A stretch of DNA of 64,000 nt. Origin: Pirellulaceae bacterium. GTDB taxonomy: Bacteria > Planctomycetota > Planctomycetia > Pirellulales > Pirellulaceae. This document shows positions 26,801 through 35,597 of the stretch, piece after piece. The number at the start of each line of letters is the position of its first letter. The first letter of the stretch is position 1. The translations under genes and the position numbers were made by a program. The stretch is from assembly GCA_018402565.1 (NCBI GenBank), contig JAGYIQ010000003.1, positions 124,001 to 188,000 on the forward strand. The letters are read 5' to 3'. The notes under the pieces were generated by a model. It searched no databases and was not told the origin of the DNA. It worked only from the letters and a program-made list of their open reading frames with translations.

Positions 26801-28904
26801 AGCGACCTTGATGCAACAGGCCACGGCGAGGTTCTCCCTGCTGCCGCGAGTTTGGTCGGACGCGGCCGCCTTGGCTGAACAGCAAGAGGATCGGCCGCGA
26901 CAGATCGAGTGTCTGCGGGAAGCCCTGCGAATCAACCCGCGTTGGCCGCAAGTCTTGTATCGTTTGGCGATGGCTCAGTATGAAGATGGCGAACGCGAGG
27001 CCGCCTTCGATGTCCTGCAACAGGCCCTGCTGGAAGCGCCGCGGGACACGCTGCTCCGCTGTGGCTTGGCCGAACTGCAATGGCGGGACAAGCAGGCTGA
27101 CGCCGCGATCGAGACCATGACCGACGTCGTGCGACAACGGCCCAGTTTTGAGTACGCCTGGGACCTACTGCAATCGTGGGTCCATCAAGTCGACAAGCCC
27201 GACAGTGTGGTGCAGGCGGCGCGGCAGCTGGCCCAACAGCGACCGGGGGAAATTCAATCCTGGACGCTGCTCTACGACGTCTTGCCCCGCGAGCCGGCCA
27301 CCCGAGAGGAACGCCACGAGGTCCTGCAACAGGCCCTGGAGATCAATGCCCAATCGATCGACGCGCTGCGACGGTTGGCCCAGTGGCAGGCGGAGCAGGG
27401 CGACTTCGAACAGGCAGTGGCGACCTGTCGTCGCCCCATCCACGGTCGTCCGGCTCGGACGTTGCAGCTGTGCGAATTGGATTTGCTGGCCGACTACCGT
27501 TCGCTGCAAGAGGCCATTCAGCGGTTGCGTGCCATCCTGCAAGAGGATCCCGATTCGGCGTCGCTCTGGTTTCGCTTGGCGGACTGGGCCGAGAAGGCAG
27601 GCGATTGGGAGTCGTACCATCAGGCCACCGCGGAAATGGTGCGCACCGCGCCCGGCAACGCCGTCAGCTGGGGCTATCATGCCGACTCGCTGTCGCGCCG
27701 CGAGCAAATCGATGAAGCGGTCAAGCACCTGTGGAAGGCCGTGCAGTTGGATCCCACCTACGACTTCGCCAGCGGCCTGTTGAGCGACTTGCTGTTGCAG
27801 CAAGACAATCTGGCGGAGGTAGAGCGACTGATCGAGCGATTGCGATCGCGTGCCAGCAGTGGCATGGTGATGGCGTTGGAGATGCAGTTGGCGACACGAC
27901 GTCGCGATTTGGACCAAGCCGCTGCAGTATTTGCGCGGATGTTGGCTACGGAAGATTTGCCGGAAGTTTACTTGCAACAGGGGCTCCGCTATCTGCTCGA
28001 GGCCGAGGCGCTGCCACAAGCCAGGGCACAACTGACGCCCCACTTGAGTCAAGGTCGACGTGCCGTGGGGCGATTGTGGGCCGTCGTGGCCTGGAAACAG
28101 GGTCGGGCGGCGTGCCTGTCCGCGCTGCGCGAGCTGCAGCGTTTGCCGGCCAACGAGGCCTGGGCGGCAGCCGCGGAGTTCTTGCTCCGCAACAATGATG
28201 ACCACAAGAACCACGCGGCCGGACGACGACTGCTGGCGCGGCGCGGGCCCGACCTGCAAGCCGACCTCAGTGCCTGGTGCGCTGCTGGTGGCTACTTGGT
28301 GGATGTCGCCGAGCCGAGCTGGCGGAAGTACTTGGGCAGCCTGTTCCCCTGGGGCCAGCGAGCTCAGCATCGCCGCTGCCGCGCCTGGTTGGCGGATTGG
28401 GAACAACGTGAGAACTTGACCAACGACCACTGGTTCCAGTTGGTCCGTGTGGCCGCCTCACTGCACGATTGGCCGTGGACGTTGGAGATGGGGGCCCTGG
28501 CCCTGTCGGATCCCAGTCTGCCGGCGGACGGTGATGCGGAGTTGATCCGGCTGTGGTGTCTGGTCGGCCTGATCAGCAGCGACCAGTGGGACGTGGCCCA
28601 AGAACAAGTGGCCCTGCTCCGCGACTACGAGTTGGGCGCGTTCTACGGGGCCCTGCGACAGTACCTCCGCGAGGCGTTGGAAGTCCACACGCATGCGACC
28701 ACATCCCGCGAAGCCGGTCGCGAGTCCCTGGAGCGTTGGCTGATTCGCTATCATGGCGGGCACAACTTCCGCGGCTTGTCCCAACACGACACGTTCTGGA
28801 GAATCCACTACGATATCGAGGCCGGCCTGCGGCGAACCGTCGACCAGCCCCTGCCGGTGTGGACGCGAGCCTACCGCCGCCTCCGCTGCCTGTGGCTGGC
28901 GTAG
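23820..28904 (+). CDS. Giant TPR protein with embedded C39-like peptidase fold
   Basis: The protein is about 1694 residues long and consists mostly of tetratricopeptide repeats on either side of a papain-like domain at about 300-445. That domain has QHHLTCAPATLSAL (Cys323), GHLQPVIGYD (His400) and VRDPGE (Asp418), the order expected for a C39-type cysteine peptidase or related transglutaminase fold. No signal peptide is seen, so it may be cytoplasmic or use another route. ATG 23820 is chosen; GTG 23811 is possible. It follows the pseudoprotease by 28 bases, so the two are probably cotranscribed. TPRs suggest a binding scaffold; the substrate is unknown. Confidence 0.85.
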   Translation: MLTEQTTAAALADVLRQYDLGQYVDAYHVGTAALGPLEHWPGIPGRVLAGRLAYNLGGQRWGKLWHLRLCREFPDHGDLLFYQHLMTLSYSGALEAWRQMVHVGLPEFLDANQRAELLSLRAQVLTSLRDFEAAQRDIDEALTLVPDHLWVLVEQHSLLAARDRREEALTATARAMELRPYYRPAVQLHAYELMQLNRDDEAEDLLRRAATHNQTGDLWGQLAALYSETRRFDQVAECLDRAEALYLLLERDKGLQRWLASRRSELAYRRGDYAQAIALAERIPSPYYRSIVQSLRDASERPAEETRDVLLDVRFVRQHHLTCAPATLSALATYWQHPVDHVDLAQSICYDGTPAHEERHWAEQQGFVTREFRVTWENAQQLIDLGIPFTLTTVGPQMGHLQPVIGYDSRRGVLLVRDPGERHHIEYRGQELLEHFNATGPRGMALVPADQAERLSNLALDDSAQYDLLHRLHRALHDHQRQAAADCLQQLEALDPEHRLTLHGRASLAFYDQDRVRQLRAVEALAERFPKDVNQQLVRLSLLRELGRRADYMQQLRKLCDDLEASPIFWRMLALELLEDQRALSEAGHWVQRVLREQQSAEDLRLASRYFWRQQQRVLAVQVMRLAALSDQRDESLAADYFGLARSNGETEAGLEFLRQRHATLGPQSTGPTYTYVWALETCDRYESADRALGESLSWRPQDSDSLLNAAQFYLGWGRAEEAQALLQAAEPIAHRTRWLNIAARYAMLFEDMATQESRYRQALELQPLNMSFVQALWEVLGDRQGSEAALAFLEDYLQRFPEHYELRQIWIGLLRRDDLTSRWVPELQRMLELHPEDPWALREMAAVLIELHRPQEALEFAEQALAIEPHVPASWTMRAMARLRSGQRDLALADFEQSLIQSIDWESGFQGWFDACESREERVRVLEVVQRELSSQVVTGDLLLTLIDHVQPTLDDAASLQLFRDMHAARPDLFQSWLALIEMLRRQDELDEAATLMQQATARFSLLPRVWSDAAALAEQQEDRPRQIECLREALRINPRWPQVLYRLAMAQYEDGEREAAFDVLQQALLEAPRDTLLRCGLAELQWRDKQADAAIETMTDVVRQRPSFEYAWDLLQSWVHQVDKPDSVVQAARQLAQQRPGEIQSWTLLYDVLPREPATREERHEVLQQALEINAQSIDALRRLAQWQAEQGDFEQAVATCRRPIHGRPARTLQLCELDLLADYRSLQEAIQRLRAILQEDPDSASLWFRLADWAEKAGDWESYHQATAEMVRTAPGNAVSWGYHADSLSRREQIDEAVKHLWKAVQLDPTYDFASGLLSDLLLQQDNLAEVERLIERLRSRASSGMVMALEMQLATRRRDLDQAAAVFARMLATEDLPEVYLQQGLRYLLEAEALPQARAQLTPHLSQGRRAVGRLWAVVAWKQGRAACLSALRELQRLPANEAWAAAAEFLLRNNDDHKNHAAGRRLLARRGPDLQADLSAWCAAGGYLVDVAEPSWRKYLGSLFPWGQRAQHRRCRAWLADWEQRENLTNDHWFQLVRVAASLHDWPWTLEMGALALSDPSLPADGDAELIRLWCLVGLISSDQWDVAQEQVALLRDYELGAFYGALRQYLREALEVHTHATTSREAGRESLERWLIRYHGGHNFRGLSQHDTFWRIHYDIEAGLRRTVDQPLPVWTRAYRRLRCLWLA

Positions 28905-28978
28905 GACTTGTCCGCAATGAACCTAGCGAATTGGAAATCAGCCGGAGTGTGCTAGCATCCGGTTTCCGGGGCTCGACC
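28904..28978 (+). repeat. Dispersed inverted-repeat element, copy B (half)
   Basis: This is the reverse complement of about 60-141, with the shared core GAATTGGAAATCAGCCGGAG and GGACTTGTCC at the end. It starts at the last base of the TPR stop codon TAG. A small internal palindrome CCGGAGTGTGCTAGCATCCGG-type (quoted only in part: CCGGA...TCCGG) could form a hairpin after the gene. It may serve as a transcription end between the TPR gene and the AbgT gene. Confidence 0.7.
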
Positions 28979-29008
28979 TTTGCTCACCCACTTTGCGAAA
29001 GCTGCGAT

Positions 29009-30634
29009 ATGTCGAACGACTCGCCCACCCCTCCGCCGACAGCCCCCACGTGGGTAGATCGTTTTTTGAGTTTGATTGAACGGGTGGGGAACCTGTTGCC
29101 GCATCCGGTGACGTTGTTCGCCCTGTTCGCGCTGGGGACGATCGTACTCAGTGGCATCGGAGCGGCTCTCGAGTGGTCGGTGGAGGACCCGCGTCCGGAG
29201 GGCAAGCGAAATGCAGATGGAATGATCCGTGTGGTCTCGTTGTTGGATGACGAGGGGTTGCAGAAGATCTCGACGGGCTTGGTGAAGAACTTTACGGATT
29301 TTGCGCCCTTGGGGACGGTGTTGGTCGCGTTGTTGGGTGTGGGATTGGCCGAGCACAGTGGGTTGGTCTCGGCCGCCATTCGCAGCTTGGTGTTCGGCGT
29401 GCGTCGCCAGTGGGTCACGGTGGCGATCGTGTTTGCGGGGGTGTTGTCGAACACGGCCTCAGAGATCGGCTACGTGGTCTTGGTTCCGTTGGGAGCGGCG
29501 GTGTACTACTCGTTAGGACGGCATCCATTGGCGGGCTTGGCCGCGGCGTATGCCGGCGTGTCGGGGGGGTACAGTGCCAACCTGTTGTTGGGCACCGTCG
29601 ATCCGCTGTTATCGGGGATCACGACCCCGGCGGCCAAGATGTACGCGCCCGATTATGAGGTCAACGCGGCCTGCAATTGGTATTTCATGATCGGCAGCAC
29701 GTTCTTGGTGACGGCGGTGGGCTCTTGGGTGTCGATTCGGATTGTCGAACCGCGATTGGGCCCTTATGACGCCAGCCAAGGCGAGGCCGGGACAATGGCC
29801 GCCCCCACGTTGGAACGAGTCACACCGCTGGAGCGCCGCGGGCTGTGGGCCACGGGTGGAGCCTTTGCCATGATTGCCGTGGCGCTGGCGTATCTCTGTT
29901 GGCCGAACAATCCCCAGGACCTGTCGGGGATCTGGGTCCAGCTGCCCTGGTTTGGCGCCTTGGGGATACCGGTCCCCAAGAAGGGTCCGATTTTTCTCGA
30001 GGGCGTGGTGGCCATTATCTTTGTGGCCTTTCTGCTGTTGGGCATCGTGTATGGCGCCGTGGTGGGGACCGTCCGCAGTGACAAAGACATCATCAAATCC
30101 ATGAGCCAATCGATGACCTCGATGGGGCCCTACATCGTACTGGTGTTTTTCGCCGCGCAATTTGTCAAATTTTTCGAGTGGACCAATCTGGGCACGATGG
30201 TGGCCATCTTGGGGGCCGACGCGATCATCGCTTTGAACTTGGATAATGCCGGTGTGTTCGTGTTGTTCATCGGCCTGTGCGGACTGCTGAACTTGATCAT
30301 GGGTAGCGCCAGTGCCAAATGGGCGTTTATGGCACCGATCTTTGTGCCGATGTTGATGCGGATTGGCTATAGTCCCGAACTGATCCAATGCGCTTATCGG
30401 ATCGGCGATTCGTGCACCAATGTTATTTCGCCCATGATGTCGTATTTTGGCATGATCTTTGTGTTCGCCAGCCGCTACGATCGGCGTTTTGGCATGGGAT
30501 CGATGATCAGCCTGATGTTCCCCTACGCCGTCGTCTTCTTGATCACTTGGACCATATTTTTTTATGTTTGGGTCTTTTTGCTGCAACTGCCAATTGGACC
30601 CAGCACGCCCATCACCTATCCCGCCGCCGGCTGA
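29009..30634 (+). CDS. AbgT family transporter
   Basis: A 541-residue integral membrane protein. The N-terminal WVDRFLSLIERVGNLLPHPV and FALFALGTIVLSGIGAAL open the first helix pair. The family signature around NFTDFAPLGTVLVALLGVGL and SNTASEIGYVVLVPLGAAV follows, and the late GSASAKWAFMAPIFVPMLM and YRIGDSCTNVISPMMSYF repeat-hairpin motifs are intact. AbgT proteins import p-aminobenzoyl-glutamate or export sulfonamide-like compounds by proton or sodium antiport. The ATG at 29009 fits the N-terminus of the family; the ORF is open further upstream but runs through the TPR gene. It sits alone, with no abgAB peptidase genes nearby. Confidence 0.93.
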   Translation: MSNDSPTPPPTAPTWVDRFLSLIERVGNLLPHPVTLFALFALGTIVLSGIGAALEWSVEDPRPEGKRNADGMIRVVSLLDDEGLQKISTGLVKNFTDFAPLGTVLVALLGVGLAEHSGLVSAAIRSLVFGVRRQWVTVAIVFAGVLSNTASEIGYVVLVPLGAAVYYSLGRHPLAGLAAAYAGVSGGYSANLLLGTVDPLLSGITTPAAKMYAPDYEVNAACNWYFMIGSTFLVTAVGSWVSIRIVEPRLGPYDASQGEAGTMAAPTLERVTPLERRGLWATGGAFAMIAVALAYLCWPNNPQDLSGIWVQLPWFGALGIPVPKKGPIFLEGVVAIIFVAFLLLGIVYGAVVGTVRSDKDIIKSMSQSMTSMGPYIVLVFFAAQFVKFFEWTNLGTMVAILGADAIIALNLDNAGVFVLFIGLCGLLNLIMGSASAKWAFMAPIFVPMLMRIGYSPELIQCAYRIGDSCTNVISPMMSYFGMIFVFASRYDRRFGMGSMISLMFPYAVVFLITWTIFFYVWVFLLQLPIGPSTPITYPAAG

Positions 30635-30680
30635 CGCTGACAACGGACTCTCCCGGTCACTTGCAGAAATGGAGTTCCCC

Positions 30681-31337
30681 ATGAAGATTGTCGACAAATT
30701 GACTCGTCGCTTATTCAAGCGAAAGCCAGTCGTGGACCCGCGGGAGGCGCCCCTCCGCGGATTGTCGCCCTATCTGGCAGCGGTCGGTTGGTTCGACAGC
30801 GTGGAAACCGGACGCCCCGTGGATGCGGAACGCCAACCCTTGCCCTGGTACACGTATGCCAGTTTGAGTTTTCTTGGCGAACGGATTAATCGCGATATGC
30901 GGATCTTTGAATACGGCAGCGGGAACTCGACGCTGTGGTGGAGCCAGCGAGTGACCAGTGTCGTGGCCTGCGAGCACGACAAGCCTTGGTTCGATGAGAT
31001 TGGCACACAGCTGCCCGGGAATGTCGACTATCGGTACTGCGAACTGGAGTATGGTGGCGAATACAGTCGGTTGATCTCGTCCTTTGCTGCCGAGTTCGAC
31101 TGCGTGGTGATTGACGGCCGAGATCGTGTCAACTGCGCACGACATTCGCTGGGGGCGTTAAAGTCCGATGGTGTGATCGTCTGGGACAATTCCGATCGGG
31201 CCTGCTACCAGGAAGGCTTTGACTTTCTCCGCGACAACGGATTCCGTCGCATCGACTTTTGGGGACTGGGGCCGATCAATGCCTATCCGTGGTGCACATC
31301 GATCTTTTATCGCGACGGCAACTGCCTGGGATTGTAG
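30681..31337 (+). CDS. SAM-dependent methyltransferase-like protein
   Basis: A 218-residue protein. The motif IFEYGSGNSTLWW (about 75-87) matches the glycine-rich loop of class I methyltransferases, VVACEHDKPWF gives the acidic residue at the end of strand 2, and FDCVVIDGRDR corresponds to strand 4. The family resembles FkbM-like or class I enzymes of glycan loci, but the substrate cannot be told. ATG 30681 has GGAG six bases upstream; ATG 30669 is in frame. It follows the AbgT gene by 46 bases and may be cotranscribed with it. Confidence 0.7.
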   Translation: MKIVDKLTRRLFKRKPVVDPREAPLRGLSPYLAAVGWFDSVETGRPVDAERQPLPWYTYASLSFLGERINRDMRIFEYGSGNSTLWWSQRVTSVVACEHDKPWFDEIGTQLPGNVDYRYCELEYGGEYSRLISSFAAEFDCVVIDGRDRVNCARHSLGALKSDGVIVWDNSDRACYQEGFDFLRDNGFRRIDFWGLGPINAYPWCTSIFYRDGNCLGL

Positions 31338-31435
31338 CTCCGGTCGTGTTGGACCAACCGCGAGCGGGTGGGGAGGAATGCGGCCAAGGGACAGAGATCC
31401 ATATTTTGTTTGGTTTTGGGAAGCTTGGCAGCCGA

Positions 31436-33295
31436 TCAACCATCGCCCCGCCGAGACAAGGTGGGCGTTGCCAAAGTCGTTTGTGCCAAGTCATGCAGTT
31501 GTTGCGGCAGAGAGGTGGGGTACAGCAGCAAGCTCCACTCGCGGTCGCGCTGCAAGCGATGGCGGGCCACTTCCGCCTGTAAGGACTGGCACTGGAGTTG
31601 CGTCTGAGCGATTTCCGCTTGCAGCGTGTGGCGAGCGACGTTGAGCAATTGCTGGATTTTTTCTTGCCACCGGTGCCGCTGGCCGCGTGGCGGGATGTCG
31701 CGGAGCAACTGCTGTTTGTCGGCCACCCACTGTGGATAGCGAGTGGCGAAGTCGGGAATCCGCTCGGGGGCAAAGTGCAAATCGCGGAGGTAGCGTTGGC
31801 AGGCGGTCGCTTGTCCTGCCAGCTCGACGGTCGACAGTTGGGTGGTGTCGGTCACGTGCCACGTGGCGGTGGCGATGGCATAGTCGGGCAGGTCGACTTG
31901 CCAGACCAATCGAGCGATCCGGTCGGTCATCTGATCGTAAAGTGCCCCGCCCAAACCATGCAGGAAGGTATCGGACAGGATGGCGCGGCTGTAGAGGGTG
32001 GTCAACAGGGCGCGAGGACGGAGTCGCACCTGAAGTGCTGCGAATCCGAGTATCTGTTCGACGGCAAAATCCTGGTCCAGGTCCAACTGCCAGTCCTGCG
32101 TTTGGACGCGTTGGGATTCGATGACGCTGAGTTGCCAGCCCGTCGGGGTGCGGCGAGCCGCCACGCGTTTCCGCCATGGCTGCTGAGCGGTCCAGAGCCA
32201 AAGCGGCAGTTCGTGCCAAGCGTCCTGGACCCACAGATCGGGCAACGGCCGTTGGGGGCTGCGGATCTGATACCACTGGCGATACTCCGCCACAGCTTGG
32301 TTGTAGCCGGCGACGAACGATTCGAGGTCCGTGAGTATCATTACAACAAACTGCGCGAAAGAACGCGTCTCGCACGCCCAACTCAGCGGCACTTCCAAGT
32401 TGTGGCAACCGACCTGCTGTTCGGCCAAGTGTCGCGCGGCGGCACAACCGTAACCGCCGCCGCGGAGTTCGCGACCCAAGCGATAGGCCGCGGGCCAGAC
32501 TTCGTGCAGCAGTCCCAGGTCGACCCAGGACGCGGCGGCGGCTTGCACGCGAGCCGGCGCGGAAGCCACCAGATCGGGGTGCTCGAGTTGGCGTTCCTGG
32601 TACGGCAGACCGACCCCACCGTAGTCCAGCGGGATGCGGCGACGATAGACGCGCCCGTCGTCGTCGGCCGGGACAACCAGGGTATTGGTCTTAACCAAGT
32701 CCTGATCGACCAACAGGTTGATCCCGATGGAACGCGTGGCCTGGGCGGCGGCGTGGAGCACGAAGTTCTTGTACCAGACGCCCGGATGGAACCACTCGGG
32801 CTGATGACCGGAGAGAAACAACGGCAGGGGCCGAGCCGTCGTGGCCGGTGCGGCCGGGCCCCAGGAGCGGTCGCTGTCGCCGTCACGGTCGCCGCTACGG
32901 TCGCCGTCGCTGTCGCCGCGGCTGTCATAGTCGCTGTATGAGAGCGGTTGCGTGTGGGTGGGCTCGTCGGGGAGGGCCGCGTATTGCTGGGTCCAGCGTT
33001 GGGCCAGGCGGTAGAGTTCTTCTCGGGCGGCGTACACGGAGCCCGCCCACGGCAGTTGGGGGAGCGTGGCGGAGCGGTGCTGTTGCGTTTGCCACAGTTG
33101 CTGCAAGCGATCGCCGGGCGTGGCATGGTTCCGAGCCACGCATTGGGCATCGTGGCAGCGCAGGGAATGGCTGGTGTGGAACAGCCCTTGGCGATGCTCT
33201 TGCGGAGCGCGGAGGGTGATCGGGTCGGGGACTGGCGGTGGCAGGGCCACGGGCAACCTTTTCGGGTGGCGGGGTCGGGAGGGCTGCCGCAGCAC
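31436..33295 (-). CDS. Large hypothetical protein with low-complexity Asp/Gly/Arg tract
   Basis: The 619-residue protein is not recognised. A hexamer-based tract (SRGDSDGDRSGDRDGDSD) at about 128-145 separates a poorly conserved N-terminus from a folded part. The latter opens with FLSGHQPEWFHPGVWYKNFV, which distantly recalls the GQQPGLLGGPLY opening of BshC, a bacillithiol cysteine-adding enzyme; this is only a resemblance. Conserved-looking blocks include LLVDQDLVKTN and FLHGLGGALYDQMTDR. A helical C-terminus follows. The GTG at 33295 lies six bases after the glycosyltransferase stop, but no good ribosome site is present, so the start is uncertain. Probably cotranscribed with the glycosyltransferase. 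Confidence 0.65.
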   Translation of the reverse strand: MLRQPSRPRHPKRLPVALPPPVPDPITLRAPQEHRQGLFHTSHSLRCHDAQCVARNHATPGDRLQQLWQTQQHRSATLPQLPWAGSVYAAREELYRLAQRWTQQYAALPDEPTHTQPLSYSDYDSRGDSDGDRSGDRDGDSDRSWGPAAPATTARPLPLFLSGHQPEWFHPGVWYKNFVLHAAAQATRSIGINLLVDQDLVKTNTLVVPADDDGRVYRRRIPLDYGGVGLPYQERQLEHPDLVASAPARVQAAAASWVDLGLLHEVWPAAYRLGRELRGGGYGCAAARHLAEQQVGCHNLEVPLSWACETRSFAQFVVMILTDLESFVAGYNQAVAEYRQWYQIRSPQRPLPDLWVQDAWHELPLWLWTAQQPWRKRVAARRTPTGWQLSVIESQRVQTQDWQLDLDQDFAVEQILGFAALQVRLRPRALLTTLYSRAILSDTFLHGLGGALYDQMTDRIARLVWQVDLPDYAIATATWHVTDTTQLSTVELAGQATACQRYLRDLHFAPERIPDFATRYPQWVADKQQLLRDIPPRGQRHRWQEKIQQLLNVARHTLQAEIAQTQLQCQSLQAEVARHRLQRDREWSLLLYPTSLPQQLHDLAQTTLATPTLSRRGDG

Positions 33296-33301
33296 GGGCC
33301 A

Positions 33302-34096
33302 CTAGAACTCGATGGGAGCCAGGGTCTGAGCATGGGCGTCGTCCGGCAACGCCGCCAAGCTCTGCTCGATGACCCGACGATAGTACTCCAAACGTCGCTG
33401 GGTGTCATCCAGCAATTCGCCGAACGAGCGAGTTTCCTGGGTGTAAACCCTTGGCACGGCCAGCTCCTGCACGCGGAAGTGGTGGTAGGCCGCTTGGACC
33501 CACAGCTCCAAGGGCATGCCGTAGCCAAACTCCGTTACGTTCAAGTCCCGCAGGCGACTGACGCGGTAGGCCTTGAAGCCACAAAAGGCGTCCGTCAGAT
33601 CAAACCCCAATTGGCGATTCAACGCCGCCGTGATGGACTCGTTGACATGCCGCCTCTGAACAGGGGCGTCGCTATCGCCCGGAAACTTTCGCAGGTAGCG
33701 ACTGCCCGAGACGATATCGACGGCGGAGCGTTGGGCCGTCTCGACGAACTTGCTGATCAGTTGCGGTTGGTGTTGGCCGTCGCAGTCCATCGTGATCAAC
33801 CACTGAAAACGATGCTCGATGGCGTAGGCAAACGCCGAGGCCAGGGCGCCGCCGTAGCCGAGGTTGACCTCGTGGTTCAGCACCCGAACCCCCGGTCCGA
33901 TGTCCCCTGCCGTGTCGAACCGCGTGTCGGCCCGCGCCGCCAAACGCTCGCGCGTGCCATCGGACGAGCCGTCATCCACGACCAGGACATAGGGGCTGTA
34001 CTGCTTGACGGTGTCCAGCACCACGTCGACGTGCGCCACTTCATTGAACACCGGGATGGCGGTGAGGAACAGCGGAGGGTAGCGGTCTGCGGACAT
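33302..34096 (-). CDS. Family 2 glycosyltransferase
   Basis: The 264-residue protein has a GT-A fold: FLTAIPVFNE at the start, VLVVDDGSSDGT (41-48) for nucleotide-sugar binding, NLGYGGALASAF, and MDCDGQHQP (103-110), which holds the DxD metal site. GSRYLRKFPGD and DAFCGFKAYR are typical of dolichol-phosphate-mannose synthase-like enzymes (DPM1/GtrB). It has no membrane helices, so it would work at the inner face of the membrane, possibly making a polyprenyl-phosphate sugar. The acceptor is not known. The start is at ATG 34096. Confidence 0.9.
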   Translation of the reverse strand: MSADRYPPLFLTAIPVFNEVAHVDVVLDTVKQYSPYVLVVDDGSSDGTRERLAARADTRFDTAGDIGPGVRVLNHEVNLGYGGALASAFAYAIEHRFQWLITMDCDGQHQPQLISKFVETAQRSAVDIVSGSRYLRKFPGDSDAPVQRRHVNESITAALNRQLGFDLTDAFCGFKAYRVSRLRDLNVTEFGYGMPLELWVQAAYHHFRVQELAVPRVYTQETRSFGELLDDTQRRLEYYRRVIEQSLAALPDDAHAQTLAPIEF

Positions 34097-34485
34097 GTCG
34101 ACTCGTGGTGCTGTAGGACTGCCTGCCCCGACTGTGAAGTATAAGGCCTGGGGCTATCATGGGTAAGTGCGAGCCAGCAGGCGGACTCGGCCCCCTGGCG
34201 CCGTTCCCGTGCCGGGGAAATCATGCCGGGGACACCCTGTCGGGGACGACCGTCGCTCGCGGCACCCTTAACCGCAGTCCTGATCCAAGCGCTACAGGAC
34301 AGTGGTGGCAGAACGATTGATGCCTGGGGACGAGAGTGGTCAGCCTGAGCCCGGGCGGCAGACTTTCGGGCACTGTCGGGCGGTTGGGTCCGCCCTCAGC
34401 GGGCAGTTGGGGCGGCCCGTCGGACAGTTGGGGGCAATTTTTACGATCTGGACCCGGGCAGCCGAGTGAAAGTGGAGGTGAGTGG
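34097..34485. other. Intergenic region between divergent genes
   Basis: About 390 bp between the divergent glycosyltransferase and aldo/keto reductase. Short direct repeats are visible (GCCGGGGA/GTCGGGGAC near 34212-34250; GGGCGGCAG, GGGCGGTTGGG and GGGCGGCCC at 34353-34416). No credible gene or promoter consensus is seen. It probably carries the promoters of both genes. Confidence 0.4.
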
Positions 34486-35478
34486 ATGCAGACGAGAGCT
34501 TTTGGTGCGGGTGGGCCGCAAGTCAGCGAAGTGGGCATTGGATGTTGGCAAATTGGGGGCACCGAGTGGGGCGATGTGACCGATCAACAGGCCACTGCGA
34601 CGTTGCATGCCGCGGCGGATGCCGGCGTGACCTTCATCGACACGGCCGATATTTATGGAGATGGTCGGAGCGAGCGGCTGATCGGGCAGTTCTTGCGGGA
34701 GCGAGGTGACCGCGAGCGGTTTTTCATCGCCAGCAAGTTGGGGCGACGCAGCCAACCGGGTTGGCCGGAGAATTTCACCCCCGCGATCGTGCGGCAGCAC
34801 ACCGAGGACTCGCTGCAGCGGCTGGGGATCGAGTCGCTGGACCTGACCCAGACCCACTGCTTGCCGCTGGAGGAGCTGCAGCGTCAGCGGGTCTTTGAGA
34901 CATTGGCGACTTTGCAAAGCGAGGGCAAGATTCGCGGCTTTGGGGCTTCCGTCGAGACGGTGGCCGAAGCGGAGGAGTGCTTGCGTGTGCCCGGGTTGCG
35001 TTCGCTGCAGATCATTTTCAACCTCTTTCGTCAGCAGCCGATCGACGAGCTGTTCCCGGCGGCTCAAGCGGCCGGAGTGGCCCTGATTGTTCGCCTGCCG
35101 TTGGCCAGTGGCCTGTTGGCGGGCAAGTTCCGGTCCGATTCGCAGTTCGCGGTCACCGATCATCGGCACTTCAATCGCGAGGGCCAGAGCTTCAACGTGG
35201 GCGAGACGTTTGCTGGCGTGCCCTGGGAACTGGGGCTGCAGGTCGTGGAGCAATGGCGGCCCCTGGTCCCAGCCGGCGCGACCATGGCTCAATGGGCCCT
35301 GCGGTGGTGCCTGGATCATCCCGCCGTGACGGTTGTGATTCCCGGCGCCAAACACGCCGAGCAGGCGCGGCAGAACGCCGCCAGCAGCGACCTGACGCCG
35401 CTGTCGGCCGAGACCCATCGGCGGCTGCGCGAGCAATTCCAGGCCGAAGTCCAGCCGCACGTTCGCGGCCGCGTCTGA
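34486..35478 (+). CDS. Aldo/keto reductase
   Basis: A 330-residue NAD(P)H-dependent oxidoreductase with a TIM barrel. The catalytic tetrad is complete: Asp in FIDTADIYG, Tyr in the same block, Lys in FIASKLG, and His in DLTQTHCLP. The C-terminal cofactor block (VTVVIPGAKHAEQ) is present. A GGAGG ribosome site lies seven bases before ATG 34486, which fixes the start; the upstream open frame is not coding. The substrate is unknown. The TPR-like gene follows 119 bases after the stop. Confidence 0.93.
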   Translation: MQTRAFGAGGPQVSEVGIGCWQIGGTEWGDVTDQQATATLHAAADAGVTFIDTADIYGDGRSERLIGQFLRERGDRERFFIASKLGRRSQPGWPENFTPAIVRQHTEDSLQRLGIESLDLTQTHCLPLEELQRQRVFETLATLQSEGKIRGFGASVETVAEAEECLRVPGLRSLQIIFNLFRQQPIDELFPAAQAAGVALIVRLPLASGLLAGKFRSDSQFAVTDHRHFNREGQSFNVGETFAGVPWELGLQVVEQWRPLVPAGATMAQWALRWCLDHPAVTVVIPGAKHAEQARQNAASSDLTPLSAETHRRLREQFQAEVQPHVRGRV

Positions 35479-35597
35479 GATCGTTCGCCGCAATGGAGGC
35501 GGCAGGCCACTACAACCGAGCGACCGCCGAGATTTTCTGGCAGAAATTCCATTTGAAACTTGCCTGTCAGCAGCGGATCGGGGATAATTTGAGGTGG

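Noticed and set aside
31598..34144. Plus-strand ORFs of 447 and 398 aa opposite the 619-aa gene and glycosyltransferase
   Set aside because: The minus strand carries a clear glycosyltransferase and a protein-like sequence; the plus-strand translations are low in structure-forming patterns.
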